NCBI RefSeq assembly: GCF_030936135.1
Contig: NC_082595.1
Location: forward strand, 85,922,451-85,986,450
DNA from: Gavia stellata
Lineage: Eukaryota > Chordata > Aves > Gaviiformes > Gaviidae
Direction: 5' to 3'
DNA: 64,000 nt
Under the pieces are notes generated by a model. The model worked only from the letters and a program-made list of their open reading frames with translations. It was not told where the DNA came from and searched no databases. The position numbers and the translations under genes were made by a program. Positions within the stretch are counted from its first letter, which is position 1, and the number at the start of each line of letters is the position of its first letter. Below are positions 47,810-62,800 of this stretch, in pieces.

Positions 47810-50800
47810 CTGTCAACCACAAAAAATACTCATGAAAAAAATGTACTATAAACCGTGGTTCAACAAACTTTATTGATTAGAAAAAAGCAGCTATCTAAAG
47901 CAAAATTAACCCAAAACACCCAGATGTTCTATTGCAGAACTAGGAAATCACAATTTCAACATCTTGGAGGAAGACAGAAAAAATATAACCTTTGTAAGAA
48001 GATATGTGAGGTATGGTATGAAACCTAAATTATTCTTGGCTAGACAGAATGGATAAACTAGAATGATTTATGAAATCATGTCATGGATAGTCTGTTGATT
48101 AATAACTTATCTAAGAAAAACAAGTAATTGAGCAATCGTAGGCTTAAATGACTGAATAGTTACTTAACATGTGAAATGAAAGGGCATGGCTGATTTGTAT
48201 TTCATCTTGAATACATTTTAGAAGAAGATTCAAAGTGTTCAACAGCCCATTAGTCTGCATTTGGGTCTCAGAGCAAACTGTTCAAATCATCCTCACACCA
48301 CACACCACAAAAAAACTACAGTGGGGAAATGTGTAGTGAGGATCAACAGACTTTTGCCTCCCTGTATTTAGCTGTAATACCACCAGGTTAGGTCCTGATT
48401 CTGCTGTCCATAGCCAAATAAGACAAATACAAACTAAGAAAAATCTATACCGGTAAGTAAAGAGCATCCTGGACAGTTCTTTGGCCTTGAACCTAGTTGG
48501 CACAGTCTGATCATGCAAGTACTATTAAAGACTCACAGCCTCCAAAACCCAATACCTGCATATAAAATGCCAACTGGGGACAGCCCCTGGCCTGTGCTAC
48601 CTCCCAGACAGTATCTGGGGAGTGTTTAGGGGAATGGTAATTGTTTCAAACCAAAGTCATGCCAGGGACTTCTTTACCAAATTAATGGCATGCACAGTCA
48701 AATTGAAGCACTTGGACTCAGGCCCTGGCACTGTTTAGTTCCGTGATAGGTAGATAGCCTGAAGGTAATGGGATACTTCAGGCAACTTATTCCAAGAAGA
48801 GGATCTAGTTCCCACCGGAGGAGCTGGGCTGATGTTACACAGTCATTAATCTTATTTGCTATGGCTCATTACATTCAAACTATACATTAAAGTTGAATTC
48901 TAGGTAACTGTAACTTACCACTGAGGAAGTTATAAATAATAGGATTGGCTGCACTGTTTGCATATACAAGCCAGTGTGAGAATGTGAACCAGGCGTATAC
49001 AGTTTCTCTGTCATCGGCATGATTAAACATCCCAAAAACCCTACAGAAAAAGAAAAGCAAACCTGAAAGATGGCAAAATTAGAAATCATATAAAAGGATT
49101 CGGCAACTTCTAGCCTAATTTTATCTCTGATGACCTATTTGCAGTATCACAGAAAAGCTGATTCAACAGTGCTCGGTTTCTTGAGAGAATAAAGTCCTCT
49201 CCCCATCCCTCAGCCTCCTGTCTTGCTGGTTTAGTACAACAGAGACCATCAGTACTTTACTTTGCAATGGTACAGATGCGTGACTTTTCTGCTAAGTAAC
49301 CAAAGTCAGCTGGTGTCAGGTACGTCAAGAAAGATGGGAAAAGTTGCTTTTGACCTATTCATGTCATTGAGGTTCCCAGCTCTAGGTCCACTCTCCAATA
49401 AACAGGGTCTCTGGAATTGGAAAGGCACTGAACTGGTCCCAAAACCAAGGCCACAGTAGCAGCTTCTGTCCTCCAGAGAAACCTGCTTTGCCCAGATTCC
49501 TTACACCTAACTTTTGCCATTTAAGTGAGAATCTAACTATGGGCCTATTCTGCTATTGCAGTTGAGGCAGCCTGCAGTTCCTCTGCGGTTCAGATCATAG
49601 GCGGCCTGAACTGCCTTCTGGAAATACTTCTGTCTCTCCACATTGCCTACCAAGGGACCTGAGGATGAAAAGTACTTAAATTAGGCCTCAAGAAAGTGCC
49701 AGAATTGAGTGGGATGTATTTAAGCCTTCATATCCAACTTGAAACTATTCCTTAAAAACTAAAATGTTCCTCAAGCACTAAAAAAAGGCTGGTTATTTTT
49801 TAGGATAGTCAAATCTTCTGCTATATGTCATTATTTACCAGTATTCCAGAGGTCTCATGAGGTATAAATATATCAAAGCCTTAGCCTGTCAGGCAGTGTA
49901 CAAAAACCAGAGCATAAACAATTATGTCTCAAATGAACAGGAGAGGAAAGGGTAAATAGGTAAAACAAAGCTTCATAGGCAAACTAAAGGGTTAGTCTAA
50001 GGTCTCAGAATTGTACATGATGGGGCTGGGGTTTGAACCCAGCATTTCACAGTCCCTAGAGCCAAGCCACAACATGACACTCTCCTGCTAACCTTCAGCT
50101 GCTGCTTTAGGTAAATGCACTTCCATGGGTGCATTTACAGCAAACAAGCTGTAATCCCATGTAAATGAGAGGGTTTAATGAGGAGATAGGCTAGATCATT
50201 TTCATGAGGAAGAGCTTGCTAATAAGGATTCCACAATCTGGCCTTTAGTTTAAATACTAAGGATAGGTTAGCTACATTTTTTTCTTGCAAGCGTATGATT
50301 TTAATTTTCTTTATCATGAAATAAGTAGGCTTCTCCTTCAAAAATATTTGCCAGAATAAGAGGAATTTAGTAAAAGAGGATTGGTTTTGGACAGAAAGCT
50401 TTCCCAAGTGTTTATATTTTGGGATAAACTTTACCTTTTCAAGACATTGAGGATGCTAATTGGTAGATAGCAAAGTGCAAAAACCAGGAGGACGACCATT
50501 AGCATACGTGCTGTTTTCCTTCTTGCACGAATCTGTTTTATTTCAGCAGCCACAGCGCTAATCTTTGACTTTGTTGATTGTCCCAGCCCTCGGGGCTGTG
50601 CTGAGGACTGCAGAGGCTTCCATTTTTTCTGAACAACAGAAGAAGTTCCTGGGATCTAAAAAAGACAAAATAAGGAGCACTTTGAAAAACTAGCACTGTG
50701 GGTAACTGTAACTAGAAAAATAGATAGGTTGACATCTACAATGTAAGCTTGCAGGGAGAAGTATTCTTTTTTATTAAATTAATTGAGGTAGCTGGAAGAA

Positions 50801-53800
50801 ACGGACCAGATTTCAGACATGCCTGCAAGTCTGCTTAAAAATTCGTGGTTTATCCAAATATATCAGCTGATATGTTAAAATTGTCTTTACTTCCCAAATA
50901 CCTTGCCTTGCTTGTCTCTTCACAATATCACACTTACCAACCCTACTACTGCAATTACGTTGCTATAAAATGCTACATTAAATGTTTTCTTGAATGGCAG
51001 AGTAGTTTATCCATTATGCTGCTAATTTAAGATACTAAACAGCTTTTCAGCACTGGAAAACAAGGATTTAAAGCCTATGTAGTTTTAAGTGCCATAAAAC
51101 TTCCAAATATGCAATCTAGATGACAATGAAGCAGCTAAAGAAATCACAGCTGAAGTATGCATCTCTCTCCAAAGCTCTTCAGAACTGAATGTATATACAG
51201 TGATGAATAGAGGGGAATCGCAGAAGAGTGCCCAGACATAGGAAGAATTAGGCTAGCCAAAGACACCTTGCAACGGGTAGATGTAGCACCATGCTGTTAA
51301 AAAAAAAAAAATCTCAGGTTTTGTTTTCTGTGCCCTCACATAAGCCAAGACAAATAAAGCAATTTAGCTTCAGTTCTTCAAAATTATTTCCTGTCTGCAG
51401 CCACATGTGAAAGATTACAGATGGCAAGGACTTTCTCAGAGAACTCTATTACAATGACATTTATAATTTTTTCAGTGTTATACATTATGAAAACCTTTTG
51501 TGTAGAAATATAGTTTTATTCATGTGTAGTACAATTATCTGTGGGGTGACTAGTCTCATGAGTGTAAAATAATTCATGTTTAAAAGTGTCTACAAAATTC
51601 AAATTGTCTATTGTAACATTTTAAAAATTAGGGCTTATCCACACAAACTGACCAGAAAAGAATGGAATTTTGGATATTTATTTCACAAAAAAAGTAAGCT
51701 AAAAAGGGAATACCTGTTCTAAAATAAAAGCATGCACATTCAGATTTGTTCTAGAATAGCTATTATGTTGTTGGGTTTTGGGGTTTTTTGGGTTTGTTTG
51801 TTGTTTTTTTTTTTTTTTTTTTTTTGTGAACAGCTTCCTTGCACAGACAAACCCTTAATTTAGCATTTATGTGCACCATCAAAACTGATTTACAACTATT
51901 GGAAAGTTTTGGCAAAGTTATGTTGTAATGAACAGGAAATCAATGAAGCAGAATGGGGGATATGTTACAACATTTGTTTTTTACTAATGTCTCTATGGAC
52001 ATAAAGCAAAAAAAAACCCCTTGCACTTACTTCTACTGTGGGTTCCCACTCATTCAGCTGAAATCAGCAGTATCAGCTTCATACCTGGACATGTCTGTCC
52101 TATTGCAAGGGATTTACCCTACTTAGCTGTGGGGTGTAGTACTGCAACGTGTTTTTGCCATGCACTACTAAGATAATAGGCTGTCTAAGATTCTGATTCT
52201 GGCTTATCAGGGGTGCTTTGATATTCTGTTCTTCTAACTTTGAAGCAGAAGCTTTTCCTTCCTTTTCAGTCATACTGAGTTACCATATTGTAGCAAGAAC
52301 TAGAGATGGAAGCAGAGAAATTCAGCCAAATCTCTCCCTCCTGATTATGCTGAAGATTCACTTGAAGAAATCAGTGACCAGCTTTCATGGTAGCTAGATG
52401 CAATTTAGATGAAGAGGAACATTATCTTGGCTCAAAATTGTGAATGCCTCTTTCTATAGAAATGTTAGACATGACTGTGTACATGGTTTGTACCTGTGCG
52501 TGCAGGTAAAAGGGTCTTTTCTGGTCTTTAAGCAGTCTTTAACAGCAAGAGGTGATCAAAGATAGGACTGTATACAATGTATAATCTCACTGCACTATAT
52601 ATTAAATTGCTAAATATTCAGGAGTTTGTATTGAGAACCTTTCTAAAGAGCCCTGTTTTCCTCAGTCTTTACCTGGCATACACCTAGGCTTTGCTACTGT
52701 TACACCAACAGAAAATAATACAGCAAGAATTTTATCAGGAAATTAAAAAAAAAGAAGAGCTATATACCCACAGATGCATCGCTGAACCAGTACCATCTAA
52801 GGAGCATAAAACTTCAGAAGTGTGTGTGTGTGTATCCAGAAACATTTACAAATATGCATTTATGTAAACACACATACATATATTACAAATGATAGGACAA
52901 GAGGAAATGGCCTCAAGTTGTGCCAGGGGAGGTTTAGAATGGATATTAGGAAAAATTTCTTCACCAAAAGGGTTGTCAAGCATTGGAACAGGCTGCCCAG
53001 GGAAGTGGTTGAGTCACCATCCCTGGAGGTATTTAAAAGATGTGTAGATGAGGCGCTTAGGGACATGGTTTAATGGTGGACTTGGCAGGGTTAAGTTTAT
53101 GGTTGGACTCAATGATCTTAAGGGTCTTTTCCAACCTAAATGACTCTATGATTTCATATGTACAAATATACACATGCCACCATAATGCATATATTTGCTT
53201 TTCAGTAACGAATAAGTTATAGAGACAATTGTGGAGAATTTGTGTAATTCCAATGATTCACTAAAAGCCTACTAGCTGTGTCCAAACAGGTACTGAAAGC
53301 TGCAGTTATTTTCTTATGCACCTTTCCTCTATCCCCTCAAATTATTATCAAGGGGTTTATAACCAGAGGAAATGTCTCCAAATGTAATAATGACTTGCAA
53401 AGATTGGAAGGGCATATTTCAGCTGCCAAAATGAAAATGGGTAGGGTTCCTAGTTATTAATATGAGTAGGCTTTACTGTCAATGAATTTGGACATCAGTA
53501 AATAGAAGAATACAGTATGAAACTTGGTAATAAAAATTATGTATCAACACTTTCATCATAAGTCCATTCAGTCCTGTTTATTTGTTCAGAAGTTACTTTT
53601 AATCTACTTAAAATCCACAAGAGAATATAGCCTTCTAAGTCACTACTTCCTTGCTTATAATCAAAATAAATTACTCAAAATCCCTGGTATTTGTGGCATG
53701 ATTGTTCTTGTCTTTACAAGGATGAATCACTAATTCAAAGATTGTAAAGCTTACATTCAAAGACCTGCTTGAAAGACACAATCAGTAATTTTAAGAGCTA

Positions 53801-56800
53801 TTGCACAAAGTATGGTAAGGATAGCTTGTAAAACTATCTTACCTTTAGTCATCTGAAAATTTGCATGCACAACATGGTCCATTTTAAAAAAGAACCTTTA
53901 GAAAAAGTGTAAGGCATAGAAAACATCTACTGTTTGCTGTGTTTTTTCTACCACGTACATCTGGAAGGCTCATTGTACCTTGCAATAGGATCACTATATT
54001 TAAATGAAGTTCTGGTAAACAGCATGATTTCTTAATTGAAACTATTATCAAATAATACATTTAGAGCACTGCATTCATTTGCTCTACATGACTGATTATG
54101 ACACACCTGTTGCACTTAGCAAAATGCCTGATGTCTGCAGCCAAGTCACAGTTGATAATAGATGTGCAGTGGTTTTAATTTCACTTAGTGCAGCCTCTTA
54201 TACATAGTGCTATCATCTATGCTAGGAAAAGAGACATCTGTAATTTTGCATCATTGATAGCACTAAGCCTGTAGCAGTATTTGTCTTTTTGCCACTGAAA
54301 AAAAAAGGATCATCCTAACCTTGTCAGCATGCAAGATGTATAGGGAGAAGAAATATTCTGAAGAAGAAATAGGCCAGCTAATTGTTTAGCCTGGAGAAGA
54401 GGAGGCTGAGGGGAGACCTTATCGCTCTCTACAACTACCTGAAAGGGGGTTGCAGAGAGGTGGGTGTTGGTCTCTTCTCCCAAGTGACAAATGACAGGAC
54501 TAGAGGAAATGGCCTCAAGTTGTGTCAGGGGAGGTTCAGGCTAGATATTAGGAAAAAGTTCTTTACTGAGAGAGTAGTGAAACATTGGAACAGGCTGCCC
54601 AGGGAGGTGGTAGAGTCACCCTCCCTGGAGGTATTCAAGGAGCGTGTGGATGTGGCATTGTGGGATGTAGCTTGATGGACATGGTGCTGTGTGGTGTTGG
54701 GTGGGTTGTGGCTTGTTGTTGTTGTTGTGTGGCATGGGTTTTGTGGTTTTTCTTTTTGTGGTGGTTTTTTTTGTTGTTTTTTTTGTTTGTTTGTTTTTTT
54801 TTTTTTCCCCAGGTTGGACTCGATGATCTTACAGGTCTTTTCCAACCGTACTGATTCTGTGATTCTGTGTGATTCTGTAATACAATAGGGGGGGAAAAAA
54901 CCCAACAAAAAACCAGCTTGGTTTCCAGTCATTCAGCTTCTGCTCTGAATCTGAACCAGCATTTTCAAGCTACGTGCAGGTTAAGAACAATTGCTTTGCA
55001 TTAACTTAATTAATGGACAGTTTGAGAGAATAGGTAGACTGTAAAGAAAGTACAGAAGAGAAGGTTAAGAAGGAATATGGTGATAAGGTCATTGGGTGCT
55101 ACAGGACAGATAACTATTTACCAATGCAGAGCATCTTAGAGCTATGTTAGACTGAATTTAATTTCAAAACTAACTGAACAAAGCCTGTGTTCTGGTGAAG
55201 AGTCCCCTTCAAATTGTAAAGGTTAAATTTTATCTTCAAACTATCTTGCTATTTAATCTTATAAATGTAAGAAATTAAAAGCAAAAATAAAAATTTAAAG
55301 ATAAACAGCAAGATAATCAGCAACTCTGGTTTAACCTAATCTGATTAGAAGTAAGAATAATTGCTGTTATGACGTACGGATGATAACAAAATGCCTTAAA
55401 GCAGATTTGTTTTTTCCTATATTTTAGTTATTTGCAAGAGATATGTTTTGTCAGTATAAGATTCGATTTTTACTTTTAATATATGTGTATTTACAAATCT
55501 AAAGTCTACTTGTGATTTCTCTGAAGGATCAAATTGAACTGCATGAAGAATGCTCCTGATGTGGCAGATATTATGCCCTCGTCAGGATAGCCTCAAATTT
55601 GGATGGTATCAGACATAATGGTGAGAGAAATGATTCATGCCTATATCTTGATGGAAATTTCAGCCATTGTTAGCGCCATTTGATAGGACAGGAGAGAGGA
55701 TATCTTGCATCATGTCTTCAATGGGATGAGTTTATTGTCCTTTACAGAATGACAGGGCAGGGGCTGGCGGAGGACTACAGCTATAGATAAATCCCAACAA
55801 AACAGAAGACAGCAGAGAGAACCATAGACTGATGCATGATAGGTTACAGTACACACCCAGAAAATGATTCTCAAGCTGACACCCCTTTGAATTGTGGGAG
55901 AGGGAAAAATGTTCCTGAAAAAATTCACATAATTTTTGCCACTTCAGTTCAAATGTTCTTTGTATGCTTGTTTGCTTGGGGTTTTTTGTTTAGTATTTCT
56001 GTTTTCTTCCCTGCATTTTTAATTTGAAGCTTGAAAAAACAGATGTTCACATTAGAGATCATGCCAATTATTTGTCAACAATTCACATCAAATGTTACTG
56101 ACAACAGCCAGCTTCACATCAGGAAATTCCAGTCTCACAGTTCTGGTAGTTTGACTTTCTAGTTTAACTTTTGTTCATACTGGACTTGCTATGAACCCGA
56201 GACTTTGTGGAATGAAAAATAAAAAAAAAAATTGTACAAACTATTTAACAAAATGAGAAGGTCAGTCCTAACTTTTGACTACTACAGGAGATTTTAGCAG
56301 TATAAATAAGGTCACCTAAGGTATTTTGGTAAGCATTTCAGATACAATGGGAGAGATCTTTCTTCTGCCAATAATCAATCTTACTGTTGCCTTTTTCTCT
56401 CTTTCTCTCCCTCTCTGTTGCCTTTTGCTCTCTTTCTCTCCCTCTAAGTCCTTCACAGACACGAGCAAGAAGGGGTTTACACTCAACCTGACTGCCTTCA
56501 TTTTCTAATGCACCTCAGTGCCTATCCAAGGATGTAAGCCAGCAGTGTCACATCACTGAACCTGGAAACGGTGCTGGATATAAAAATCCAAGTCCTAAGT
56601 GACAACATGGAGCATACAGAGAAGAAGGTTGTACATAGGAATCTGCATATAGTCACAACAGCAAGCAAATAGAGCTAGTGTTAAGTGACTTACCTGGCGA
56701 CACCACAGCTTTCGAAATATTTGCAAATAGGCCAACACCATAAGACACAGTGGTGCCATGTATGTCACCAGAAAAAAGCATGTGTGATACATTTTGGGGT

Positions 56801-59800
56801 AAACCTCAGCTGGAAAAAGAATTCAAATAGGAAAAGTGCATTTAAATATACATACAGTTCAAAATCACTTCAAGCCAAATTATTCATATAGATATGCATG
56901 TGTTTTTCAAACATAATAGGTTATAATAGAAGGTGTATCCAATAATATTATGGTCAGGATTGATTTTTTAATCACTTCTATATACATTCTGTTTCTATTA
57001 TAAACATACTTTTATCTCAAACATCTCTTATATCACATTATTGCTTTCATATCGTGTTATTACTTTAGGTATGAAGTCTTAAGAAGTTTTGCTTTTTATT
57101 AAATCAGTGAAAGATAGAAAATTTCATTACCTAACAATAGCTATCTAATTATCCAACCTACCTCATCGCTGACGTTATTTCACAGGTTGTGTAACTGTCT
57201 TTAGGTTTAATTCTGCAAAGGCTACTATGTATCCCTGAGTAAACTGCACAGTCCCTCACCTATAAACAGAGAATGTAGACTACAGCACAGAGGATGCTGA
57301 TGGGAGGAGAGAAGACATTTCTTAAATGACTTTTTGGTGGCAGAATAAATATGGTTAAGACTCGGTGATTTATTATTACGATTACATTTAAAAAAATAGA
57401 ATTAATTCAGTCAAGTGCTCTAAACTTAGAAAATTTCCAAGATTATTTTTGACTCAGCTTTAACAATAATGAGTTTGCTACCATTGTGTTCTAGTTTCCT
57501 GTGTATCTCTTTTCAAAAGACAACTTACGAATGTTATTTGCTTGGCGACAAGCATCTTACAAGTGTTGTGAATATACTGTGTTTTAAGAATGTTGTATCA
57601 TAAGCTTCATCATTAGATTATATCAGAACGTGCAGCGGGTGCCTGGAAAACTTGCTTTCACTTTTATAACATTAAATGTAGTTTGGTATTACCAAACATT
57701 GGTATTAATTATAACAAAGAAGAAAAAAAGATTTGCATGAGATCAAAACATTGGTGAGTCAAACTTATTTTCTGCCTCTTAAAATGATTGAGATTGTGGA
57801 CCCTATCAAACAAGAGGTCCATTTGCATGCCAGGAGAATCCCTGAGAGTTTGATAAGACAAGGAGATACAAAGACTTGGCCCATAACTCTCATAGCAGGG
57901 AGGAGTACACCATCATTTTAACTCCAGGATCATCCTCAAACCCAGACTCGAGTAATATCCCACTCAGTGTTGGGCCTGAAAGTCCCAGCTGGTTCACCAG
58001 TCAGAAAAACTTCAGTATCAGGGAAATAGAAACTTGCTATAGCAAAATCCAGCCCATGTTCATTGCTAGCAAGGGTAATAGAGACACTGCCATTGACATT
58101 TGACAGCTTTGGTGGATCAGGGTTCAAAAAATTCAGATAAGCAGCATTTGCCTCCTTACTTGCTCTAAGATCCTGTAGCAAATCAACATACCAACTCTTA
58201 ACTTGCAGCTGCAGCTACTAGCTCTTGTCAATGTCCCTGGGGAAGACAGACCATTTGGGGCAGGTTTTTTATAATTTTATAACCTGGGTTTGCATATTGA
58301 CTGATGATCTCAAACTTATTTTTGCATTCCCGAAAACGCAGACTCACAGCAGTCCTGTCAGCCAGGGAAATACCGACATGCTTGCTTCACAGGTGGAGAG
58401 ATTAAGGAGAAACTGGAGTAACGTGACTTACTGGGATCACGGGAGGTCAGAGCTGAAAGTACATTCTTTCTGCTCAGAAGGAGGTGCCACCTGCCTCATC
58501 AATGCTCTGCAGGCAGCCAGGCCCCTTTCAGGTAGAAGGACAGTACATATTTAAAAGGCCATCTGGAGTTTATGGCTTCCAATTTAGCATTCCAAGTAAA
58601 GTGAAACATTAAATGAGCCTAGCTATCTACAAAGAGCTGACGGACCAGGTTGGAGGAAGATCCTAACACTTGCCTTTGAAGTTTAGCCACCTGGAAAGTG
58701 CCAGCTGCTAAACATCAAAGGAAACCTGTCCCTCCTCCACCCAGGGCAAAGCCCTTTGTAGAACTTTTCCCTAAGAAGCATGACTCTGTTTAGCTTCTCA
58801 AGCCAAAGAAAAGCTTTAAAGCTGTTTGACAATTACACCAGCAAGAAGGAGGAAGGGCTGGTTTGGGATACCGTTCATTTATCAAGTGAGTGAGTTCCAG
58901 GCTCCTTGAATGAGAACATCAATCAGTCTATGGTCCTGGTGATATATCAGCTGCCTGACTGGGACTGCTGAACCTCTTACTGCCAAGCAGAAGAGGAGAA
59001 AAGCATCTTTGCCTTCCATGGTCACTTAATGGGCTTCAGGACAGGGGGAGATCGTTCTTAGCTGGAGTAACCGTCTCTTTAAGAAGAAATTAATGATTCT
59101 CACATCACTGGCCACGATTTAACTGAAAAGAGAGAAGGGACAAAGAGCAAACAGGTGGTCACAGGGATTGGACTGGGGTGAGATCAGCATTCCTACTCAG
59201 CACCAGTCATACAGTATGATTGCTCCACCTGATAAAGGATCAGTATGCTAAAACAAGCCTTCTTCTGTCTGCTGCAGGGGTTATTAAACAAATTTTAAAC
59301 TTTTCTAAAGCTTCCTTCTTGGCACTGTGTTCCAGCCCTAGACTGTTGTTCAGTGAAGCAAGGAGGTAGAAGATTGAAACTACAGTTTCTGGATTTTTGC
59401 CAGAATTTTACTATATTTGCGTAAATACATATATACATACATGTATACATATATGTAAATATACAAACTCCCAGATTCAAAAGGTTTTGATATGTCTAGC
59501 AAATGAAATATTCCCTTAAGCCATAGGTGCATAATGGAATTGGTACTCTTGACAGCTTCCCTAAGAATAGGGAAAAACAAGACTATCAAGTTTATTGAGC
59601 ATCAGTAGAGAGTTCCCAGGTTCCCTAGTCTCAGAAGACAACTATCAGGTTTTGGAGTTACCAATATGAAGAAGCAATGCAGCTAAAAGAGTATACTTTT
59701 AGAATAAAGCTTAATAAATAGGGATGTTAGGAAGTGAGTGCCCACAGTAGAGAAAATCAGACCACACAACACAGTCCTTTCCAAACTATGTTCCTATGTC

Positions 59801-62800
59801 AGAGTACTTACAGTTAGCTAATACTAAAATTACATTTTCAAACCTGATATATTATGCTTATCAGTTCACAATAACACCAAGCATAATTTTAGTATTAGCA
59901 ATATTCTGACTTCTTTCTGCATTGAAGTGTCCCACAAGTTTTTCCTTATAATTCTGAAGACTTCAATAAATGGGTTGTATAAACCTTCATGTAATAATGC
60001 CATTCCCAGCTATTTGCTTTCCAGAATTAAGACAATATGTTTTTGTACTATTTTATGAGTAGTCTAAGAGGAAATAGAACACAAAGTCTTCCTTTTGTTT
60101 CCATTCAACCATGTAGTTTTGAGAAAGGATTATCTCCGTATTCTTTTTATCATTTGCAAAGGGGTTGGTTAATGCACTTTGGCTAACACTGTTTTCGTGA
60201 ACAGCTCTAACAGAATGTATTTAGCTGACTTGGACACATGGTGAACTCATTTTAACATACATTTCTTTTATTTTGGCACTTTATCATCAAATTCAGCACA
60301 TAGCAATTACAGACTATTATAGAACTGTGGGGCCAACACTGGCTCCTTAAGTGAGCCTGCATAGGTCACATCTTGGATCCTTCTGCATTCCCAAATAAAA
60401 TATTGTTATTAGACAGTACTCAAAATGAAAAACCCTCAGCCTAGAATTGGCAATGAATTTTATATTAAGGAATGCCAGAAGCAATTAAAAAGAAATTGAG
60501 CCCTGTTTTAGGCTGAACTATTGCTCCATTTGCAGTCACTGGCAGCTCTCCAACAGCATGCTTGAAATCTTATTAGTCAGGGTGGCCACTATTTGTTCAC
60601 TGTTAAGGAGCCCAAGTGTCACAGTGCTGATCAGACCTTCCTTCCAGACACTGATCAGACTTACATGGATTTCAGCAGCTGGACCTAAGTCTGGGAAGGG
60701 TACAGTGCTGACTCCTGCTTTGGCATCTCTGACATTTTCCTGGACGTGGCTTCCCGTTAGTCCTCCACAGCACCTCATGTTTCAGTGGCCCTGAGTTCCC
60801 AGAATTAGAATAAACTTCCAAAACACTTTGGAAAGTGTCATTAAGCACCCCATTTTTGCAGTCCCAACCTTGACAATTCACAGTTTCACATCCTTGGGAC
60901 ATGCGGTGTACACGATGCTCTGCAAAGATTTCATCAGATGTACCCTAATTTTAGATGGCATAAATTATATGTAGTTCTAAACAAAGCAGTAAACACCCAA
61001 ATATAATCCCTTTCCTCTAAATTGACACTCCTATGGGATTTGCTCAGGGTCTCTTGGGTGTGTGCAGTATCTACATCTCCACTTTCTCTTTGCAAATATA
61101 GCATATTCGTAGGAACATGAATTTCTTTCTCCTTCAACCTCCTCCTAGTTAGCTTTCTTTGACCCTTGATATTGCCATAGCCAAAAAAGGCAAAACAAAA
61201 TCCAACAAAAGTGCAACTATTTTCTTTATTCCTTCTGGTCTCAAAGCTCACCAGTCTTTTCAAACTGCTGCTCTGTTATCCATGTTCTTTTGTTCTGCTG
61301 TTTGGGGGCCTTTGTGATTTCAAACCCTGGTTTTCAGCAGAAAAACTGCATCTTCTATGCTTTGGCCCAACTCAGTGTCCTTAGACTTTTTCAATTGAAT
61401 GAAAATTATTTGTAGCTAATGACACTCTATCCTCCACAGTCTGAAAGGGATGTTAAGGGGGGTGTGTGTGTATATATATATATATCTATCTCATGTCTTA
61501 TCCTCATTGATAATATATGGTTAACTCTACATTTACTAAGTAATTCCATGATTTGAGCAACCTACTTGTAACTTAACACACAGAAAGGTTCTTCTCTCAA
61601 GTTACTATCATAAGCTATTATTAGAAAGTGGAGAGGATTATTTTTTATGGATAGCTGAAATGCACCAGCAGAATAACTAGCAATGATGGTACATCATCAT
61701 TAGAAGAACAATTCATTAAAAAGGCAGCAGGATAAAAATAGGATTGTTATCTTTCAGTGGAATTAAAAGCTTCCCATTTCAGAAAACTTTAATGTATTTT
61801 ACATATAAAATTATTTTCATTTGATGCTCAATATAAATTAAAAAAACCCCAGCAAAATAATTTTGGAGTATTTGCACTTCACTTCTGAAGCCACATACAA
61901 AAAGAACTTAATTCTATGCACAAGTACTTGCCTTTGTTATACTCCTTTCTACCTCTCCAAACATCCAAGTGAAGGCTCACAGCATTACCTGAAGATCAAT
62001 AGATTTCAGTTTGGACAAATATACTCCATAGGAGTAGAGTCTTGCAAACACACGGGAGGTTTTTTCTTTTGTATAACGGGTGCTTCAGCTCAGGCATATC
62101 CTTGGGCTGCAACTACTCCAGCACAGCACTGAATGAGAGGCACTCTTTAAAATAGTTCCAAGGCTACTAGGAGCTCTGTAGTTCGAAAGCAACACTTTCC
62201 TGTTGGGAATCAAAGTGGCCAGTGCAGATCTGGAAATTTTGACATCGAGTTCCCTGACGAAATGCTCTCCTGACTCCCTAATTAATTAACTACAGCATTT
62301 TCATTTCCTAGGTTGATTAAAAGAATTTTTGCTGCAGATCTAACCTTGAAGTGATGGAGGCATGGATAATTAGTTCTGCAGCCAAAATGAGTGGGCACAA
62401 ATTGTACTTGGAGTGAACGCAGTGAAAAAAAGTAGTCACATAAATACTGCAGCATCCAGCAGCAGACTGGGATACAAAATTGTTCACAGATGAAGAAAGA
62501 ACACCAGAAGTAAAGAGCAGATGCGTCCTCTCCAGTGAAATGGCAACTACAATACTCGTAGCTTAACAGAGGCTTCCTCTAACTTACAAACTTTCAGCAC
62601 ATCTTTGTCTGCAATGAATGCCAGCTAGCTAATGGCCACGTCTGCCCCCTTGCCTTGTTCCAGAGGACTAACTGGGATGAAGGAGATAAAGAACAGGGAA
62701 TGTGATAGCCAATGTCTTCTCATTAATCCCCTGGTGGACTTGCAGAGGCCATTAGCAGGGGAGAAATTTCCAGAACAGCACATGGAAGAGCCCTCAGCAG

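Larger units (their letters stand above)
50656..56693 (-). other. HCRTR2: HCRTR2 intron (TM5 exon to ICL3 exon)
   Basis: About 6 kb. It holds a long T/G-rich tract (51768-51826), a GT microsatellite (52820-52834), two plus-strand CR1 copies (52885-53155 and 54387-54882) and a 31-bp tandem repeat (56384-56445). No additional exon recognised. Confidence 0.77.

Noticed and set aside
51768-51826. T-tract as the tail of a processed pseudogene or SINE
   Set aside because: No cDNA-like or SINE body and no target-site duplication could be recognised on either side.
54525-54932. 135-codon minus frame rich in Lys, Gln, Pro and Thr
   Set aside because: It is the antisense of a CR1 copy and its G/T-rich expansion.
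60627-60658. Inverted repeat CTGATCAGACC...CACTGATCAG suggesting a transposon end
   Set aside because: Only one short palindrome is seen, with no partner terminus, target-site duplication or transposase remnant.
60934-61263. 109-codon minus frame in HCRTR2 intron
   Set aside because: No family resemblance; lysine- and serine-rich composition typical of AT-rich noncoding sequence.
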